64,000 nucleotides of DNA, taken from NCBI GenBank assembly GCA_009917695.1, contig JAACJG010000005.1:62001-126000 (forward strand), in the 5' to 3' direction. The notes beneath the pieces were generated by a model that saw only the letters and a program-made list of their open reading frames with translations, was not told where the DNA came from and searched no databases. The position numbers and the translations under genes were made by a program. Source of the stretch: Candidatus Rifleibacterium amylolyticum. Its GTDB lineage: Bacteria; Muiribacteriota; Ozemobacteria; Ozemobacterales; Ozemobacteraceae. Below are positions 49,565 through 59,558 of the stretch, in pieces. Position 1 is the first letter of the stretch. The number at the start of each line of letters is the position of its first letter.

Positions 49565-50671
49565 TCACTGCTCATCGTCGGCAAGCTGCTGACGAACTCG
49601 GTTGAATTCGGCTTCGACACTTTTGAACGCTTCGAGAACCATTGGATCGAAGTGCTCCGGCCTGATGCGGCTGTCGCCTTCTAGAATAATTCGGCACGCC
49701 TGCTCATGAGAGAAAGGCTCTTTGTATGGGCGCCGCGAACGCAGAGCATCGTAGACGTCGGCCATGGTCATTATTCGTGCCGCCAGAGGAATTGCCTCGC
49801 TGACCAGACCATCAGGATAGCCGGTGCCATCCCAGCGCTCGTGATGAGATCGCGCTATACACACGCCCATGTTGAGAAAATAGTTCTTCGGATATCTGTC
49901 GGCAACAGTCTTTAACGCATCGGCACCGATCGTCGTATGAGTTTTCATGATTTTGAACTCATCAGGGGTGAGCGGGCCGGGCTTGAGAAGAATCGCATCG
50001 GGAATTCCGACCTTGCCGACATCGTGCAGAGGCGCGGCTCGCCCAATCTGCTCGATGAAAGCATCGTCGATGACGCCGGCATCTCGTGCATTACTGCGCA
50101 TAGCTGCAGCAAGAATTTCGCAGAAGGCCCGGGTACGCTCAATGTGGTGCCCGGTTTCTTCATCGCGACATTCTGACAGTTTTGACAAAGCCAGAATCGT
50201 TGCCAGCTGAGAATCAGATATTTCGCGAACCTGCTCTTCGACAAGTTCACGAAGATGCAGGTTATGCTTCTGCATTTCCTGCTGCATCTTTCGCATCTTA
50301 AGATGAGTGCTGACTCTCGCCTGCAGCTCCTCTATCTGAAAGGGCTTGGTTACGTAGTCCTGCCCACCCACAGCGAAGGCTTCGACTTTGTCAGCAGAAC
50401 CATCCAAAGCGCTGAGAAACAGCACTGGGATATCTTTTAAAGCAGCAGCGGCTTTAAGCCGCCGACAAACCTCAAAACCGTCCATTTCAGGCATATTGAT
50501 GTCTAGTAATATGAGATCTGGCGGGTATTTTTCTGCTGCCTGCAATGCTAATGCCCCGCCGGGAAATGTCACGACCCGATAAGCCTGAGCTTGCAGCATC
50601 ATTTGTAACAGCTTGAGGTTCTCTGGGTTATCATCAACCACCATTATGGTTGAGTTCCTGATGTCAGGCAT
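49565..50671 (-). CDS. Response regulator with HD-GYP phosphodiesterase domain
   Basis: A 368-residue protein: REC domain (about 8-125; V-V-D-D-N and phospho-acceptor in L-L-D-I-N-M-P-E-M-D-G), a coiled linker, and an HD-GYP domain (about 155-350) with H-H-I-E-R-T, H-D-V-G-K-V-G-I-P-D and H-H-E-R-W-D-G-T-G-Y-P. HD-GYP domains degrade c-di-GMP; the canonical residues are intact. It is the last of four overlapping signalling genes and probably the output of the kinases. ATG at 50671 has GGAGGAAAAG upstream; 8-bp overlap with the preceding gene. Confidence 0.93.
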   Translation of the reverse strand: MPDIRNSTIMVVDDNPENLKLLQMMLQAQAYRVVTFPGGALALQAAEKYPPDLILLDINMPEMDGFEVCRRLKAAAALKDIPVLFLSALDGSADKVEAFAVGGQDYVTKPFQIEELQARVSTHLKMRKMQQEMQKHNLHLRELVEEQVREISDSQLATILALSKLSECRDEETGHHIERTRAFCEILAAAMRSNARDAGVIDDAFIEQIGRAAPLHDVGKVGIPDAILLKPGPLTPDEFKIMKTHTTIGADALKTVADRYPKNYFLNMGVCIARSHHERWDGTGYPDGLVSEAIPLAARIMTMADVYDALRSRRPYKEPFSHEQACRIILEGDSRIRPEHFDPMVLEAFKSVEAEFNRVRQQLADDEQ

Positions 50672-53600
50672 CGTCTTTTCCTCCCTTTGCAAGCAGAGCC
50701 GCCAGCCTCAGATAGTCGTAGCGGTCAGCCAGAAAACGTAAAATCCTGGCAGACTCTGCATCAAGTTTATCGACTCTGTCGAGCAGAGCAAGAAATTGTG
50801 TCATGTCACCTTCTTCAACCGACTGGCGCATTGCCTTGAGTATATCGTCAGGAAGCGCTGCAATCCGCGCAGCATCGATTTCATGTACATTAACTCGAGC
50901 AGGCTTTTTACTTATAACTGGCTTTGCGTCAGCATACTGATAGTGAAGACCAAGACATTCTCCGAGGGCATCCCATAGCTCTTCTGGCCGAAACGGCTTG
51001 CGCAGATAAGCCGAAACTCCGGTTGCGCGCACAAGGTCTTCTGAATCTTTAAATGCGCTGGCAGTTACTGCTATTACCGGCGTATCCCGACCCTTTTCAG
51101 AGGCCTTTATACGTCTGGTCGCTTCATAACCATCCATGACCGGCATTCGCATATCCATGAGCACGGCATGCGGAGACCACTCTTCGAATATTTTTAGAGC
51201 CTCTGCGCCATTTGTCGCTTCGCGTATTTCGAAGCCAAGAGGCTTCAGCAGGGCACATAAAAGCTCGCGATTATTCGGCTGATCATCGACCACCAGAATA
51301 CGGTTATGGGCACTACCCTCTGCCAGACCTGTGACTGTTCGCTGCTCAGCTCTTCCTTCCTTATGTTCTTTTCCCGAGCGCTCGAGCAGCATGTCGAAAC
51401 GGAAACAACTGCCATGCCCTACCTGCGTCGTAACTGTGATGCTGCCATTCATCATTTCAGCAAGACGGCGGCTGATAGCCAGACCAAGACCGGTGCCGCC
51501 GGCATTAGCCCCCGCTTCTCCCTGGTTGAAAGGAGTAAAGATTCGGGCGAGTTCAGCATCGGAAATTCCTGGCCCACTGTCCTCAATTTCTACTGTGAGC
51601 TGCAAGGTTTCGGGCTTTTCTGTTGACGGTAATTCGGGTCGTGTTGCTCTAACCCGCATCGAAACACCGCCAACCTCAGTAAATTTGATGGCGTTGCCGA
51701 GAAGATTGATCAGAACCTGCCTGACTTTGTTTTCGTCTGCCAGAACGTAGTCCGGAACACTCTCATCACGCTCCACCACGAACTGAATGTTCTTGCCTTC
51801 GGCTCGTGATTGAAACATCATGGCAAGATCATCGAGAAGGTCACAAAGACTGAACACTTTTGGCTTCAACACGCTCATTCCGGCTTCGATTTTGGACATG
51901 TCGAGAATGTCGTTGATCAGACCAAGCAGATGATAACCGCTGCGATTTATGCTTCTGATCTGCTCTAGTTGCCTGGGAGAGAGACCGGGGTCGCGTTCGA
52001 GTATCTGAGCAAAACCGAGAATGGCATTCATCGGTGTACGAATCTCATGACTCATGTTCGACAGAAACAGACTCTTCTGCTGATTGGCCGCTTCAGCAGC
52101 CTTGCGGGCGATGCGCTCGCCTTCTATCTGTTTCTGATCGGTAATATCGAGACCGAGCTGTAAAACCAGATTCGAGCCATCAGTATCAGTGTAGGGATAA
52201 TCGTGAATCTGATAAATACGCCCATCTGGAGCTTTCATCTCCCAGAATTCCGGTGAACCGGCATTGAAAACCTCCATGGTTTTGCATTCTGCACAAGGTG
52301 TTTTGCTGCCGAAAACCGCCTCTTGCCAGAGCTTCCCGGCCGGATCGCCAAAGCGTTCGCGAAACTTGCGGTTGACATAGTAAAGAGAATGATCGTGCCC
52401 GATAAGAGCGACAAAAGCCGGCAGAGTCTCGAGCACGAGATAAAACCGCTGGCGCTCGGCTGCTATCTTTGCCTGAACATTTTTTCTCTCTGTAATATCT
52501 CTGATAACCGTGACAATTCCTATGTCATCAAGCGGGTTTTGGGCAGAAATCGAAACTTCGACGGGAAATTCCTGGCCATCTTTGCGCATGGCTATGAATT
52601 CTCTGGTCATACCATGTATTTGAGAAGCATCCTCCTGCTGCAACGATTTCAGCCCGCTGGCTGCCTCATCGTAAAAGCGCGGTGGGAAGATAAGTCGGTT
52701 GAGTTCCTTGCCCAGTGCCTCTTCAGATGAATAGCCAAAGAGTTGAACTGCCGATGAATTCCAGATCAAAACCTTACCGTCCGGATCCATGGCGATTATA
52801 GCATCTATCGCAGTATTGATAACTGCATTCAGCCAGGCTTTCTCGTTCTCAAGCTCACCGGTCAAATCGCGGGCGAAGGCCAGGGCTCTTTCACCGGTAC
52901 CTTCGAGCATTTTGAGAAAAAGAAAGATCAATAAACTTATAACTAGTAAGCCGGCAAACAGGGTGCCTGGCACCCTGTCATCCACCTGCGCCTCAAAATC
53001 AGGAGTAGTGTGAAAAAAAAGAGTCCAGTTGCGGCCATACAGCTCAAGATTCTTACTATCGACAAACATCGAATTTTTACATTCTTCGCTATAAGCATGG
53101 CTGGCATACATCAATCTTGCTGAATCAAGCTCAGAACCATCAAAAATTTTGAATTCGATTTTATGAACGCTGTCTGTAATTATTTCCTTCATAAGATCTT
53201 CAACATAAAAAGCAGAGACCACATAGCCCCACAGAGCCGAAGTTCTTTTATTATCTGTTGCTAATGAGTCGGTGGAAGCATAAATGGGCAAACACAAAAG
53301 AAAGCCCGGGCCACTGTATTTACCGGAAGAGTGCTTGAGAATAATTTTTTCTGACATGGCACTCGTTCCTTGAACCCGGGCTCTTTCAAGAGTATCTCGG
53401 CGAGCTGGCTCCGATAGCAGGTCATACCCAAAAACAGATTCGCTGTCATCATTACGCGGCTCAAGATAAACCAGAGGGCAGTATTCAGCTCGCTCACCAG
53501 TGGGATGAACTGCATAATCGGCAACCCCCTCAGCCCTTATCTCCTGCTGATGTTGTATTAAATCAGCATTACGCACCAACCTGGCGATACCTATCGACAG

Positions 53601-53951
53601 AATTCCAGGAAAAAGCTCCTGTATCTGGCGATACAATACGTATTTCTGCCATTCTTCTCGAGTCACCTGAGTTGATGACATGAAGAGGCCGGCGCCACCC
53701 CTCATGATCATCTCATATCCAGACAAACGCTCCCGAATCTTTCTGAACATACTGCTTACATGTTCATCAAACTGCAATTTTTGTCTTGCTCTTGCATGCT
53801 CTTCGAAGTGCTGCCAGGAAATCAGGGAAATTACGATCAGAATGACCAGAGTCACGTATGGCAGCGCCTTTCGACCACGGGTTGGCGCTACACGCAATTT
53901 CAGCAGGTCCTCGACTACATCAGAAACTGTTTTTACTGTTTTTTCGCTCAT
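50664..53951 (-). CDS. Hybrid histidine kinase: CHASE-PAS-PAS-HisKA-HATPase-REC
   Basis: A 1095-residue membrane sensor. Order: helix (about 30-48), periplasmic CHASE domain (70-310; S-I-G-I-A-R, P-T-G-E-R-A-E-Y-C-P-L-V-Y), helix (about 330-348), two PAS domains (about 365-500 and 500-615, the second with a C-A-E-C pair), HisKA with phospho-acceptor His635 in S-H-E-I-R-T-P, HATPase (N-L-L-G-N-A-I-K-F-T, D-S-G-P-G-I, G-G-T-G-L-G-L), REC with Asp933, and a C-terminal helical domain that may be Hpt-like. It overlaps both neighbours, so signals probably pass between them. Confidence 0.92.
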   Translation of the reverse strand: MSEKTVKTVSDVVEDLLKLRVAPTRGRKALPYVTLVILIVISLISWQHFEEHARARQKLQFDEHVSSMFRKIRERLSGYEMIMRGGAGLFMSSTQVTREEWQKYVLYRQIQELFPGILSIGIARLVRNADLIQHQQEIRAEGVADYAVHPTGERAEYCPLVYLEPRNDDSESVFGYDLLSEPARRDTLERARVQGTSAMSEKIILKHSSGKYSGPGFLLCLPIYASTDSLATDNKRTSALWGYVVSAFYVEDLMKEIITDSVHKIEFKIFDGSELDSARLMYASHAYSEECKNSMFVDSKNLELYGRNWTLFFHTTPDFEAQVDDRVPGTLFAGLLVISLLIFLFLKMLEGTGERALAFARDLTGELENEKAWLNAVINTAIDAIIAMDPDGKVLIWNSSAVQLFGYSSEEALGKELNRLIFPPRFYDEAASGLKSLQQEDASQIHGMTREFIAMRKDGQEFPVEVSISAQNPLDDIGIVTVIRDITERKNVQAKIAAERQRFYLVLETLPAFVALIGHDHSLYYVNRKFRERFGDPAGKLWQEAVFGSKTPCAECKTMEVFNAGSPEFWEMKAPDGRIYQIHDYPYTDTDGSNLVLQLGLDITDQKQIEGERIARKAAEAANQQKSLFLSNMSHEIRTPMNAILGFAQILERDPGLSPRQLEQIRSINRSGYHLLGLINDILDMSKIEAGMSVLKPKVFSLCDLLDDLAMMFQSRAEGKNIQFVVERDESVPDYVLADENKVRQVLINLLGNAIKFTEVGGVSMRVRATRPELPSTEKPETLQLTVEIEDSGPGISDAELARIFTPFNQGEAGANAGGTGLGLAISRRLAEMMNGSITVTTQVGHGSCFRFDMLLERSGKEHKEGRAEQRTVTGLAEGSAHNRILVVDDQPNNRELLCALLKPLGFEIREATNGAEALKIFEEWSPHAVLMDMRMPVMDGYEATRRIKASEKGRDTPVIAVTASAFKDSEDLVRATGVSAYLRKPFRPEELWDALGECLGLHYQYADAKPVISKKPARVNVHEIDAARIAALPDDILKAMRQSVEEGDMTQFLALLDRVDKLDAESARILRFLADRYDYLRLAALLAKGGKDDA

Positions 53952-54847
53952 TTTGCTACCACAGCAGCAACCTTCTTAAGCAGCCGAACCCGGTTTCCTT
54001 TATCAAGATACTCAAATTCATCGAACTGAAGTCTGCTCAGCATGATTCCGCGTCCGTGCGAAGCCAGAAGATTCTCAGGATCATTGGGATCCGGAATGTC
54101 GTTAAAATTGAAACCGGCTCCTTCATCAGATATCAGCCATTCACAATGATTTCGATTCATAGTGAATTCGATTGTCACGCGTCTGGAAGCGAATGCAGGG
54201 TCGCTGCTCCGACGATCGATAAGAGTTCGCCACTCATTGCCGCCAGCGTCCAGTGCTTCAGATTTTTCATCGTAGGTTATCGCCAGGTTGCCGTGTTCGA
54301 TTGCATTGGTAATTATCTCTACCAGCCCGAGATGAATTCCGAGGCGGTCTGCCGGCAGAAAAGCCTGCTCAGTTTCGAGCATCAGACGGTCTGCGATCTT
54401 GCCGACCAGGTCGAGCTGATTGCCTACTTCCATTGTCAGTTCACGGCGGCTTATCAGGCCCACTACTTCTCTGGCCTTCGTTCTGCTGGCAAGTATATTT
54501 TTATATTTGTCGAGCAGTTCGACTATATCTTTGTGCATGACAGGTTTGACCAGATAATCATTAGCCTTAAGTCGCAACGCTTTTAAAGTGTACTGTGGTG
54601 AATCGAGCGAGGAAATGATTATCACCAGCGAATCTGAATCTTTACGGCGAATTCGCTCGAGCATTTCCAGGCCGTCCATGTTCGGCATCTGAATATCGGT
54701 CAGCACTATATCCGGCTGAAAAGTCCCAAACAACCGCAACCCTTCAGCCCCATCTGCCGCCGAGGCAGTTTCATAGCCACAGCTTTTTACCGCGCGCACA
54801 ATAATAGTTCTGACTGCTGCATCATCTTCGACAATCATTACTCTCAT
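53948..54847 (-). CDS. Response regulator with serine-kinase-like HATPase domain
   Basis: A 299-residue protein: REC domain (1-120; V-E-D-D and T-D-I-Q-M-P-N-M-D-G), then an RsbW/SpoIIAB-type GHKL ATPase (about 145-295) with E-I-I-T-N-A-I-E-H-G-N, D-E-G-A-G-F and G-R-G-I. Anti-sigma-factor kinases of this type phosphorylate STAS proteins or bind sigma factors; none is in the window. It overlaps genes on both sides by 4 bp, within the four-gene signalling operon. Confidence 0.9.
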   Translation of the reverse strand: MRVMIVEDDAAVRTIIVRAVKSCGYETASAADGAEGLRLFGTFQPDIVLTDIQMPNMDGLEMLERIRRKDSDSLVIIISSLDSPQYTLKALRLKANDYLVKPVMHKDIVELLDKYKNILASRTKAREVVGLISRRELTMEVGNQLDLVGKIADRLMLETEQAFLPADRLGIHLGLVEIITNAIEHGNLAITYDEKSEALDAGGNEWRTLIDRRSSDPAFASRRVTIEFTMNRNHCEWLISDEGAGFNFNDIPDPNDPENLLASHGRGIMLSRLQFDEFEYLDKGNRVRLLKKVAAVVAK

Positions 54848-55992
54848 TGCTCGAACCTCCGCGACATTTCAATTTTCTGTTTCTGATTCTGCGGCAAAAC
54901 AAAAGTCAGAGTGGTGCCCGCGACCACATCAGTAACGAATGAAAGATCTCCACCCATGGTTTTTGCCATCAGACGGGCAGAAAAGACTCCCAGCCCGGTT
55001 CCTCGTTCTTTGCCGCTCGTTACATATCTTTCGAAGAACCTGTCTCTGATATTCTCTGGTATTGCGCCAAAATTGTGTATAGAAAGCGAAAATTCCGGCT
55101 GCGAAACCAGACTGATCGTTATCTTTCCGCCCTCTGGCGAGGCTTCAATCGCATTTCTGATCAAATTGGCGAGCATCGAATGAAAAACGAATTCTTCTCC
55201 CGGTATGTTCAAAGCTTCCGTATCAGACGCCAGACGCCCATCCAGTTGTAACTCAAGATGAAGTTTCTTCTGCGACATCAGGCCATCCAGTTCAAAGAAG
55301 ACCTGTCGAACGACCTTCAAAAAATCGACTGGAACTGCTACGAACTCGTAAATCCCTTTCTCCATCTTTATCAGATCAAGAGAACGCCTGATCATCTCTG
55401 ACATGCGACGACCCGAGTTGCTAAGCAGCTGCAAAAGTTCTTTCTGATCAGGCAGAAGATTTTCTTCTTCCAATAACATTTCTGGAATATTGAGAAATAC
55501 TGTCAGCGGGCTTTTCAGGTCATGCCGCGAAATCTGGTCGACAAGCTCGCGCAGCCTCAAATTCTCATGCAGAATATCGTTCTGCCTCTTCAGCTCACGA
55601 CGGGCCCGGCAGAGATCGAGATGAGTCCTGACGCGGGCGCGCACTTCTTCGAACTGAAAGGGTTTTGTGACATAATTGACACCACCGGCAGTGAAAGCCC
55701 GAACTTTGTCCTGCGTTTCGCTGAGAGCACTGACGAATATAACTGGTATATCTTTAAGAACCTCATCAGTCTTGAGTTGCCGACAAACCTCGAATCCGTC
55801 CATTTCAGGCATGTTGATATCCAGCAGAATTATATCTGGTGGATTTTTGCACGCAGCAGCAAGAGCAAGCTTTCCTGAGGGAAATGCCACTACGCGGTAT
55901 TCAGCATTATCGAACATTTCGCGCAGCAGCTGGAGGTTTTCGGGCGTATCGTCAACGATCATGATCGTTGGTTTTGTTGAGTCAGGCATCAT
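54844..55992 (-). CDS. REC-HisKA-HATPase protein
   Basis: The first gene of the operon, 382 residues. REC domain (about 8-125; V-D-D-T-P-E-N and L-L-D-I-N-M-P-E-M-D-G), coiled linker, HisKA-like with S-R-H-D-L-K-S-P-L, then HATPase with N-L-I-R-N-A-I-E-A-S and G-T-G-L-G-V. A kinase controlled by its own receiver, soluble. Start: tandem ATGs at 55992/55989 with AGGAG upstream; a longer frame to 56088 adds residues outside the REC fold. The intergenic element at 56201 lies before it. Confidence 0.9.
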   Translation of the reverse strand: MMPDSTKPTIMIVDDTPENLQLLREMFDNAEYRVVAFPSGKLALAAACKNPPDIILLDINMPEMDGFEVCRQLKTDEVLKDIPVIFVSALSETQDKVRAFTAGGVNYVTKPFQFEEVRARVRTHLDLCRARRELKRQNDILHENLRLRELVDQISRHDLKSPLTVFLNIPEMLLEEENLLPDQKELLQLLSNSGRRMSEMIRRSLDLIKMEKGIYEFVAVPVDFLKVVRQVFFELDGLMSQKKLHLELQLDGRLASDTEALNIPGEEFVFHSMLANLIRNAIEASPEGGKITISLVSQPEFSLSIHNFGAIPENIRDRFFERYVTSGKERGTGLGVFSARLMAKTMGGDLSFVTDVVAGTTLTFVLPQNQKQKIEMSRRFEQ

Positions 55993-56200
55993 TCGCTCCT
56001 GTGTCAGTGTTACCGTGTTGGATTGCTGATTAAACGACATCCTGACAGGGAACAACGCCTCAAATCTGAACTCGTCTCTCACCAACAATCGTACTCAATC
56101 TATATAAAATACAGAAAACATATTAAAATCTAATTAAGCCGAACGCAAGAATTATTGCCAGTAAAAAAAGATTCAGTTACGGGTGGAATAATTATTGTGA
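55993..56200. other. Upstream region of the signalling operon
   Basis: About 200 bp, AT-rich around 56095-56165, which should carry the minus-strand promoter of the four-gene operon. No convincing operator was found. Confidence 0.4.
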
Positions 56201-56374
56201 GTGCGCAGACAGGGATCTCATAAGCGAAAACTTTTGCACAGGGATGTGCTTATGCCGATCTGCGCAGGATAGAGCAACTCGGCCGAGCCTGGCAATATTG
56301 ACGCAAAGCCATAGCTTTACAAATGAGCCTTCGTCCAGGGAGAGTTGTAGCGAATGAGATCCCGCCGAGAGCCC
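56201..56374 (+). ncRNA. Foldable intergenic element, copy B
   Basis: GGGATCTCA (56212) pairs perfectly with TGAGATCCC (56355). Inside are CATAAGC/GCTTATG closing a GCACA-GGGA-TGTGC hairpin, CCTG (56288) with CAGG (56336), GACG (56300) with CGTC (56332), and CAACTC (56275) with GAGTTG (56342). The right part, from GAGAGTTGTAGCGAATGAGAT on, is nearly identical to copy C at 60490. On the minus strand it would lie in the leader of the signalling operon. Strand and transcription are unknown. Confidence 0.45.
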
Positions 56375-56435
56375 GATTTTGAAAGCATTTCTTGTGAAAA
56401 GAGCATGAAAAAACCGGATGATACAATAACGAGCT

Positions 56436-57368
56436 TCAGCCCAGGTTAGTGATGCCGAAGGGAATGTGAACCGACGGTATGTGCTTACCTGAAGACGACT
56501 TGAGATGAACCATCTGGTCGTCGAAGAAAATATGAGGGTGCATCACTTCAAGGATGCGCCTTTTTTCTATGCCGCCGAGAAAGAAAGCTTCATCGACAAA
56601 GATTTTCCATTTGCGCAAGGTGTTGATCGCACGCTCATGTGCCGGGACACTGCGGGCAGTGACGATCGAGATGCGCAAAAAGCGTTTGTAGTTCTTGTTA
56701 CGGCGCTCCTGCAGGCGATCAAACTTTTGAAAAAATGACAATTGCCGGAACAGCTTGAACAGAGGGCCGGGGTCCATTGGCAAAGCCGCTTTGCGCGCTT
56801 CTGACTCGTGAAACTGGTCGATATCATGAGTTGTTTGAAAGACCTTTTCGGCCTCGTCGTTGACGATAACGCCATCGAAATCGAAGGCGATGCGCAGTTC
56901 GTCGTCATCTAAATCGTCTGCATGACCCGTGCCGAGAACGGTTCCAGCGGGAAAGCCGGCAGTAATAGCTTCTTTAACGTCAGCAGCGTTGGCCGACAGA
57001 AACAGCGCGGCGTTGAAAGCCGGAATATACTTGATCGGCGATTTGTCATTGAGAAAGCCGGCACGAATGATTTCGAGGCCGTAATGCTGAATCGAGTTGA
57101 ACACGCGCAACCCGGTATCGGGGTCGTTCTTCGACAGCAGCACGACTTCGATCAGCTGACGGCCGGTGAAGCGCTTGTTGATATTCAAAAGCCGTCTGAC
57201 AAAAGGAAAAGCCACGCCCTGCTTGAGCGGCACATTCTGCTTCTGGCGTTGGTAACGGTGATAGGCTTCGCAACCTTTTTCCCTGAAAACGCGGTCCGAC
57301 TCACTCAGATCGAAAAGCGCGCTCGAAGCAACAGCAATGACAAGCTTATCCTTGATTTCAAATGGCAT
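56436..57368 (-). CDS. Cytosolic 5'-nucleotidase family protein
   Basis: A 310-residue protein matching the bacterial 5'-nucleotidase family related to NT5C1. The haloacid dehalogenase core has D-F-D-G-V-I-V-N-D near residue 168 (nucleophile Asp), T-A-R-S with the Ser/Thr motif, and F-F-D-D-Q near the end. N-terminal motifs A-V-A-S-S-A-L-F-D, F-P-F-V-R-R-L-L and V-V-L-L-S-K-N-D-P-D-T-G-L-R are typical. It should dephosphorylate nucleoside monophosphates. Monocistronic. Confidence 0.88.
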   Translation of the reverse strand: MPFEIKDKLVIAVASSALFDLSESDRVFREKGCEAYHRYQRQKQNVPLKQGVAFPFVRRLLNINKRFTGRQLIEVVLLSKNDPDTGLRVFNSIQHYGLEIIRAGFLNDKSPIKYIPAFNAALFLSANAADVKEAITAGFPAGTVLGTGHADDLDDDELRIAFDFDGVIVNDEAEKVFQTTHDIDQFHESEARKAALPMDPGPLFKLFRQLSFFQKFDRLQERRNKNYKRFLRISIVTARSVPAHERAINTLRKWKIFVDEAFFLGGIEKRRILEVMHPHIFFDDQMVHLKSSSGKHIPSVHIPFGITNLG

Positions 57369-57508
57369 ACAGTTTTCCGGTTAACACAGATTTCTGCCCA
57401 TCCGGCAGCACCCCAACTATCGGCAAAAAGATAGATATGCTTAACCTTCATAGATCTGACATGAGAAATTACAGGTCTGCGGGAGTCAATGAAGAGTTAT
57501 CCGCAAAC

Positions 57509-59404
57509 TTACTGCTGGTCGTGGCGGGTTTGCAGGTCTTCCCAGCGTTGCATGTCGGTCAGAAGTTCTTCTTCGAGCTGGTTGAGGCGGGCAGCGAGAT
57601 CGGCGGCGGCGCCACCGGTTTTGTAAAATTCGGGATCAGACAGCTTCTGCTCGATCTGGCTGATTTCGAGTTCTTTCTGCTCGATCAGGCCGGGAAGCTG
57701 CTGCAGATCCTGCTTTTCTTTGAAGCTCAGCTTTGCCGGGCGTTTTGCCGGCTCTTCGCTGCGCGGTGCCGGGCGGGCGGCGGCCGGCTTTTTGCGCGCC
57801 TCTTCTTCGCGCAGGGCGCGGTCGGCCAGCCAGTCGTCGTAGCCGCCGACAATTTCGCGCACTTCGCCGTTTTCGGCGAACACTATAGTGCTCGACACAA
57901 CATTGTTGAGAAAAGTGCGGTCATGGCAGATCAGCAGGACGGTACCGGGAAAATCGACGAGCATTTCTTCGAGCAGTTCGAGAGTTTCTACGTCAAGGTC
58001 GTTGGTCGGCTCATCGAGCACCAGCAGGTTGGCAGGTTGTGCGAATAATTTCGCGAGCAGTACACGGTTGCGCTCACCACCAGAAAGCACGCTAACCTTA
58101 GTTTTGGCGCGGTCTGGCGTGAACAGAAAATTCTGCAGATAACCGATAATGTGTACACTGCGCCCGTCGATTTCGACGGTATCACCGGCCGGTGCTACGT
58201 TTTCCCAGACGGTGCGGCTTTCATCGAGCTGCTCACGCATCTGGTCGTAATAGAGCACTTCAAGGTTGGTGCCATAAACGACTTCGCCAGACTGCGCCCT
58301 CAGCTGGCCGAGCAACAGCTTTATCAGAGTGGTTTTGCCGCAGCCGTTCGGCCCGATTACACCGATCTTGTCGCCACGCGTGACCTTGAGCGAAAAGTCG
58401 CGCAGGATCTGGCGATCTGGCCAGGCAAAGCTGATATTCCGTGCTTCGAGAACATCGCGCCCGGAATCCTGGCTCATGGCAAGCTGCATATTGACGCGGC
58501 CGACGTGCTGGCGGCGCTGCCGGCGCTCTTCGCGCATCTTCTTGAGTGCGCGCACACGGCCTTCGTTGCGGGTGCGTCGCGCCTTGATGCCGCGCCTGAT
58601 CCAGACTTCTTCCTGGGCCAGTTTTTTGTCGAAGCGTTCCCAGTCTTTGGCTTCGGCTGCCAGCAGTTCTTCCTTGCGCTGCAGGAAAATATCGTAACCG
58701 CATGACCAGTCGTAAAGACACCCGCGGTCTAGTTCGATGATGCGGTTGGAAAGCCGGCGCAGCAGCATGCGGTCGTGCGTCACGAACAATATGGTAATGC
58801 CGATGCGCTGCAAAAACTCTTCTAGCCAGGCGACCGTTTCGATATCGAGATGGTTGGTCGGTTCGTCGAGCAGCAGCACATCAGGCTTCGAAACCAGCGC
58901 CGCCGCCAGCAGAACCCGACGCTTCTGGCCGCCCGACAGGTTTTCATAGATCCAGTCGCTCTCGATATCGAGCCGCGAAGTGACGCGACCGATCTCGTCG
59001 AGGCAGTTCCAGGCGTCTGCTTCTTCGATCTGGTGACGCAGTCGCTCGATCTGGGCGACTGCGTCATGATTATCGGGACTGCATGTCTTTTCGAGTTCGT
59101 GATAGCGCACCAGCAGCTCGCCGCTACGACCCAGCCCGGCAGCGATCAGCGAAAACACGCTTCCCGAAAGATTATCGGGAATTTTCTGGGCAAAATAGGA
59201 AACGCGCACGCCCTGCGACACCTGCACCGAACCGGTGTCTGGCTTTACTTCGCCGGCGATGGTGCGCATCAAAGAAGTCTTGCCGGCGCCGTTGCGGCCG
59301 AGCAGACAGATGCTCTGATTCTTTTCTATCTGCAGGTTGAGGTTCTCGAACAGCGGCGCGCCGCCGAACGAGAGGCTGACGTTCTGCAGTGATACGAGTG
59401 CCAT
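57509..59404 (-). CDS. uup: ABC-F ATPase, Uup type
   Basis: A 631-residue soluble protein with two ATP-binding cassettes. First: Walker A G-R-N-G-A-G-K-T-S, signature L-S-G-G-Q-K-R-R, Walker B L-L-L-D-E-P-T-N-H-L-D. Second: G-P-N-G-C-G-K-T-T, L-S-G-G-E-R-N-R, L-V-L-D-E-P-T-N-D-L-D. The inter-domain linker is arginine-rich and the C-terminus (about 540-631) is a coiled coil typical of Uup. ABC-F proteins act on ribosomes or nucleic acids rather than transport. Monocistronic; its stop is near a fragment of the GATGAAGAGTTATCCGC repeat. Confidence 0.93.
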   Translation of the reverse strand: MALVSLQNVSLSFGGAPLFENLNLQIEKNQSICLLGRNGAGKTSLMRTIAGEVKPDTGSVQVSQGVRVSYFAQKIPDNLSGSVFSLIAAGLGRSGELLVRYHELEKTCSPDNHDAVAQIERLRHQIEEADAWNCLDEIGRVTSRLDIESDWIYENLSGGQKRRVLLAAALVSKPDVLLLDEPTNHLDIETVAWLEEFLQRIGITILFVTHDRMLLRRLSNRIIELDRGCLYDWSCGYDIFLQRKEELLAAEAKDWERFDKKLAQEEVWIRRGIKARRTRNEGRVRALKKMREERRQRRQHVGRVNMQLAMSQDSGRDVLEARNISFAWPDRQILRDFSLKVTRGDKIGVIGPNGCGKTTLIKLLLGQLRAQSGEVVYGTNLEVLYYDQMREQLDESRTVWENVAPAGDTVEIDGRSVHIIGYLQNFLFTPDRAKTKVSVLSGGERNRVLLAKLFAQPANLLVLDEPTNDLDVETLELLEEMLVDFPGTVLLICHDRTFLNNVVSSTIVFAENGEVREIVGGYDDWLADRALREEEARKKPAAARPAPRSEEPAKRPAKLSFKEKQDLQQLPGLIEQKELEISQIEQKLSDPEFYKTGGAAADLAARLNQLEEELLTDMQRWEDLQTRHDQQ

Positions 59405-59558
59405 GTGGTCGGGTCTCCGGTCAGTCGAATTTCAGCTGCCAATGATACTGCAATTTACCCGACAAAACCAGCATTGACTGCAAGATTGTTTTTATATAAG
59501 CATGAGCTTATACTGGTAAAAATTGCCAGACCCACTTGAAATCAGAAAAGAGGTAACA

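Noticed and set aside
56300-56310. GACGCAAAGCC in copy B resembles part of the GEMM c-di-GMP riboswitch
   Set aside because: Copies A, C and D lack it, and the other conserved GEMM parts and tetraloop-receptor layout are missing, so a riboswitch call is not supported.
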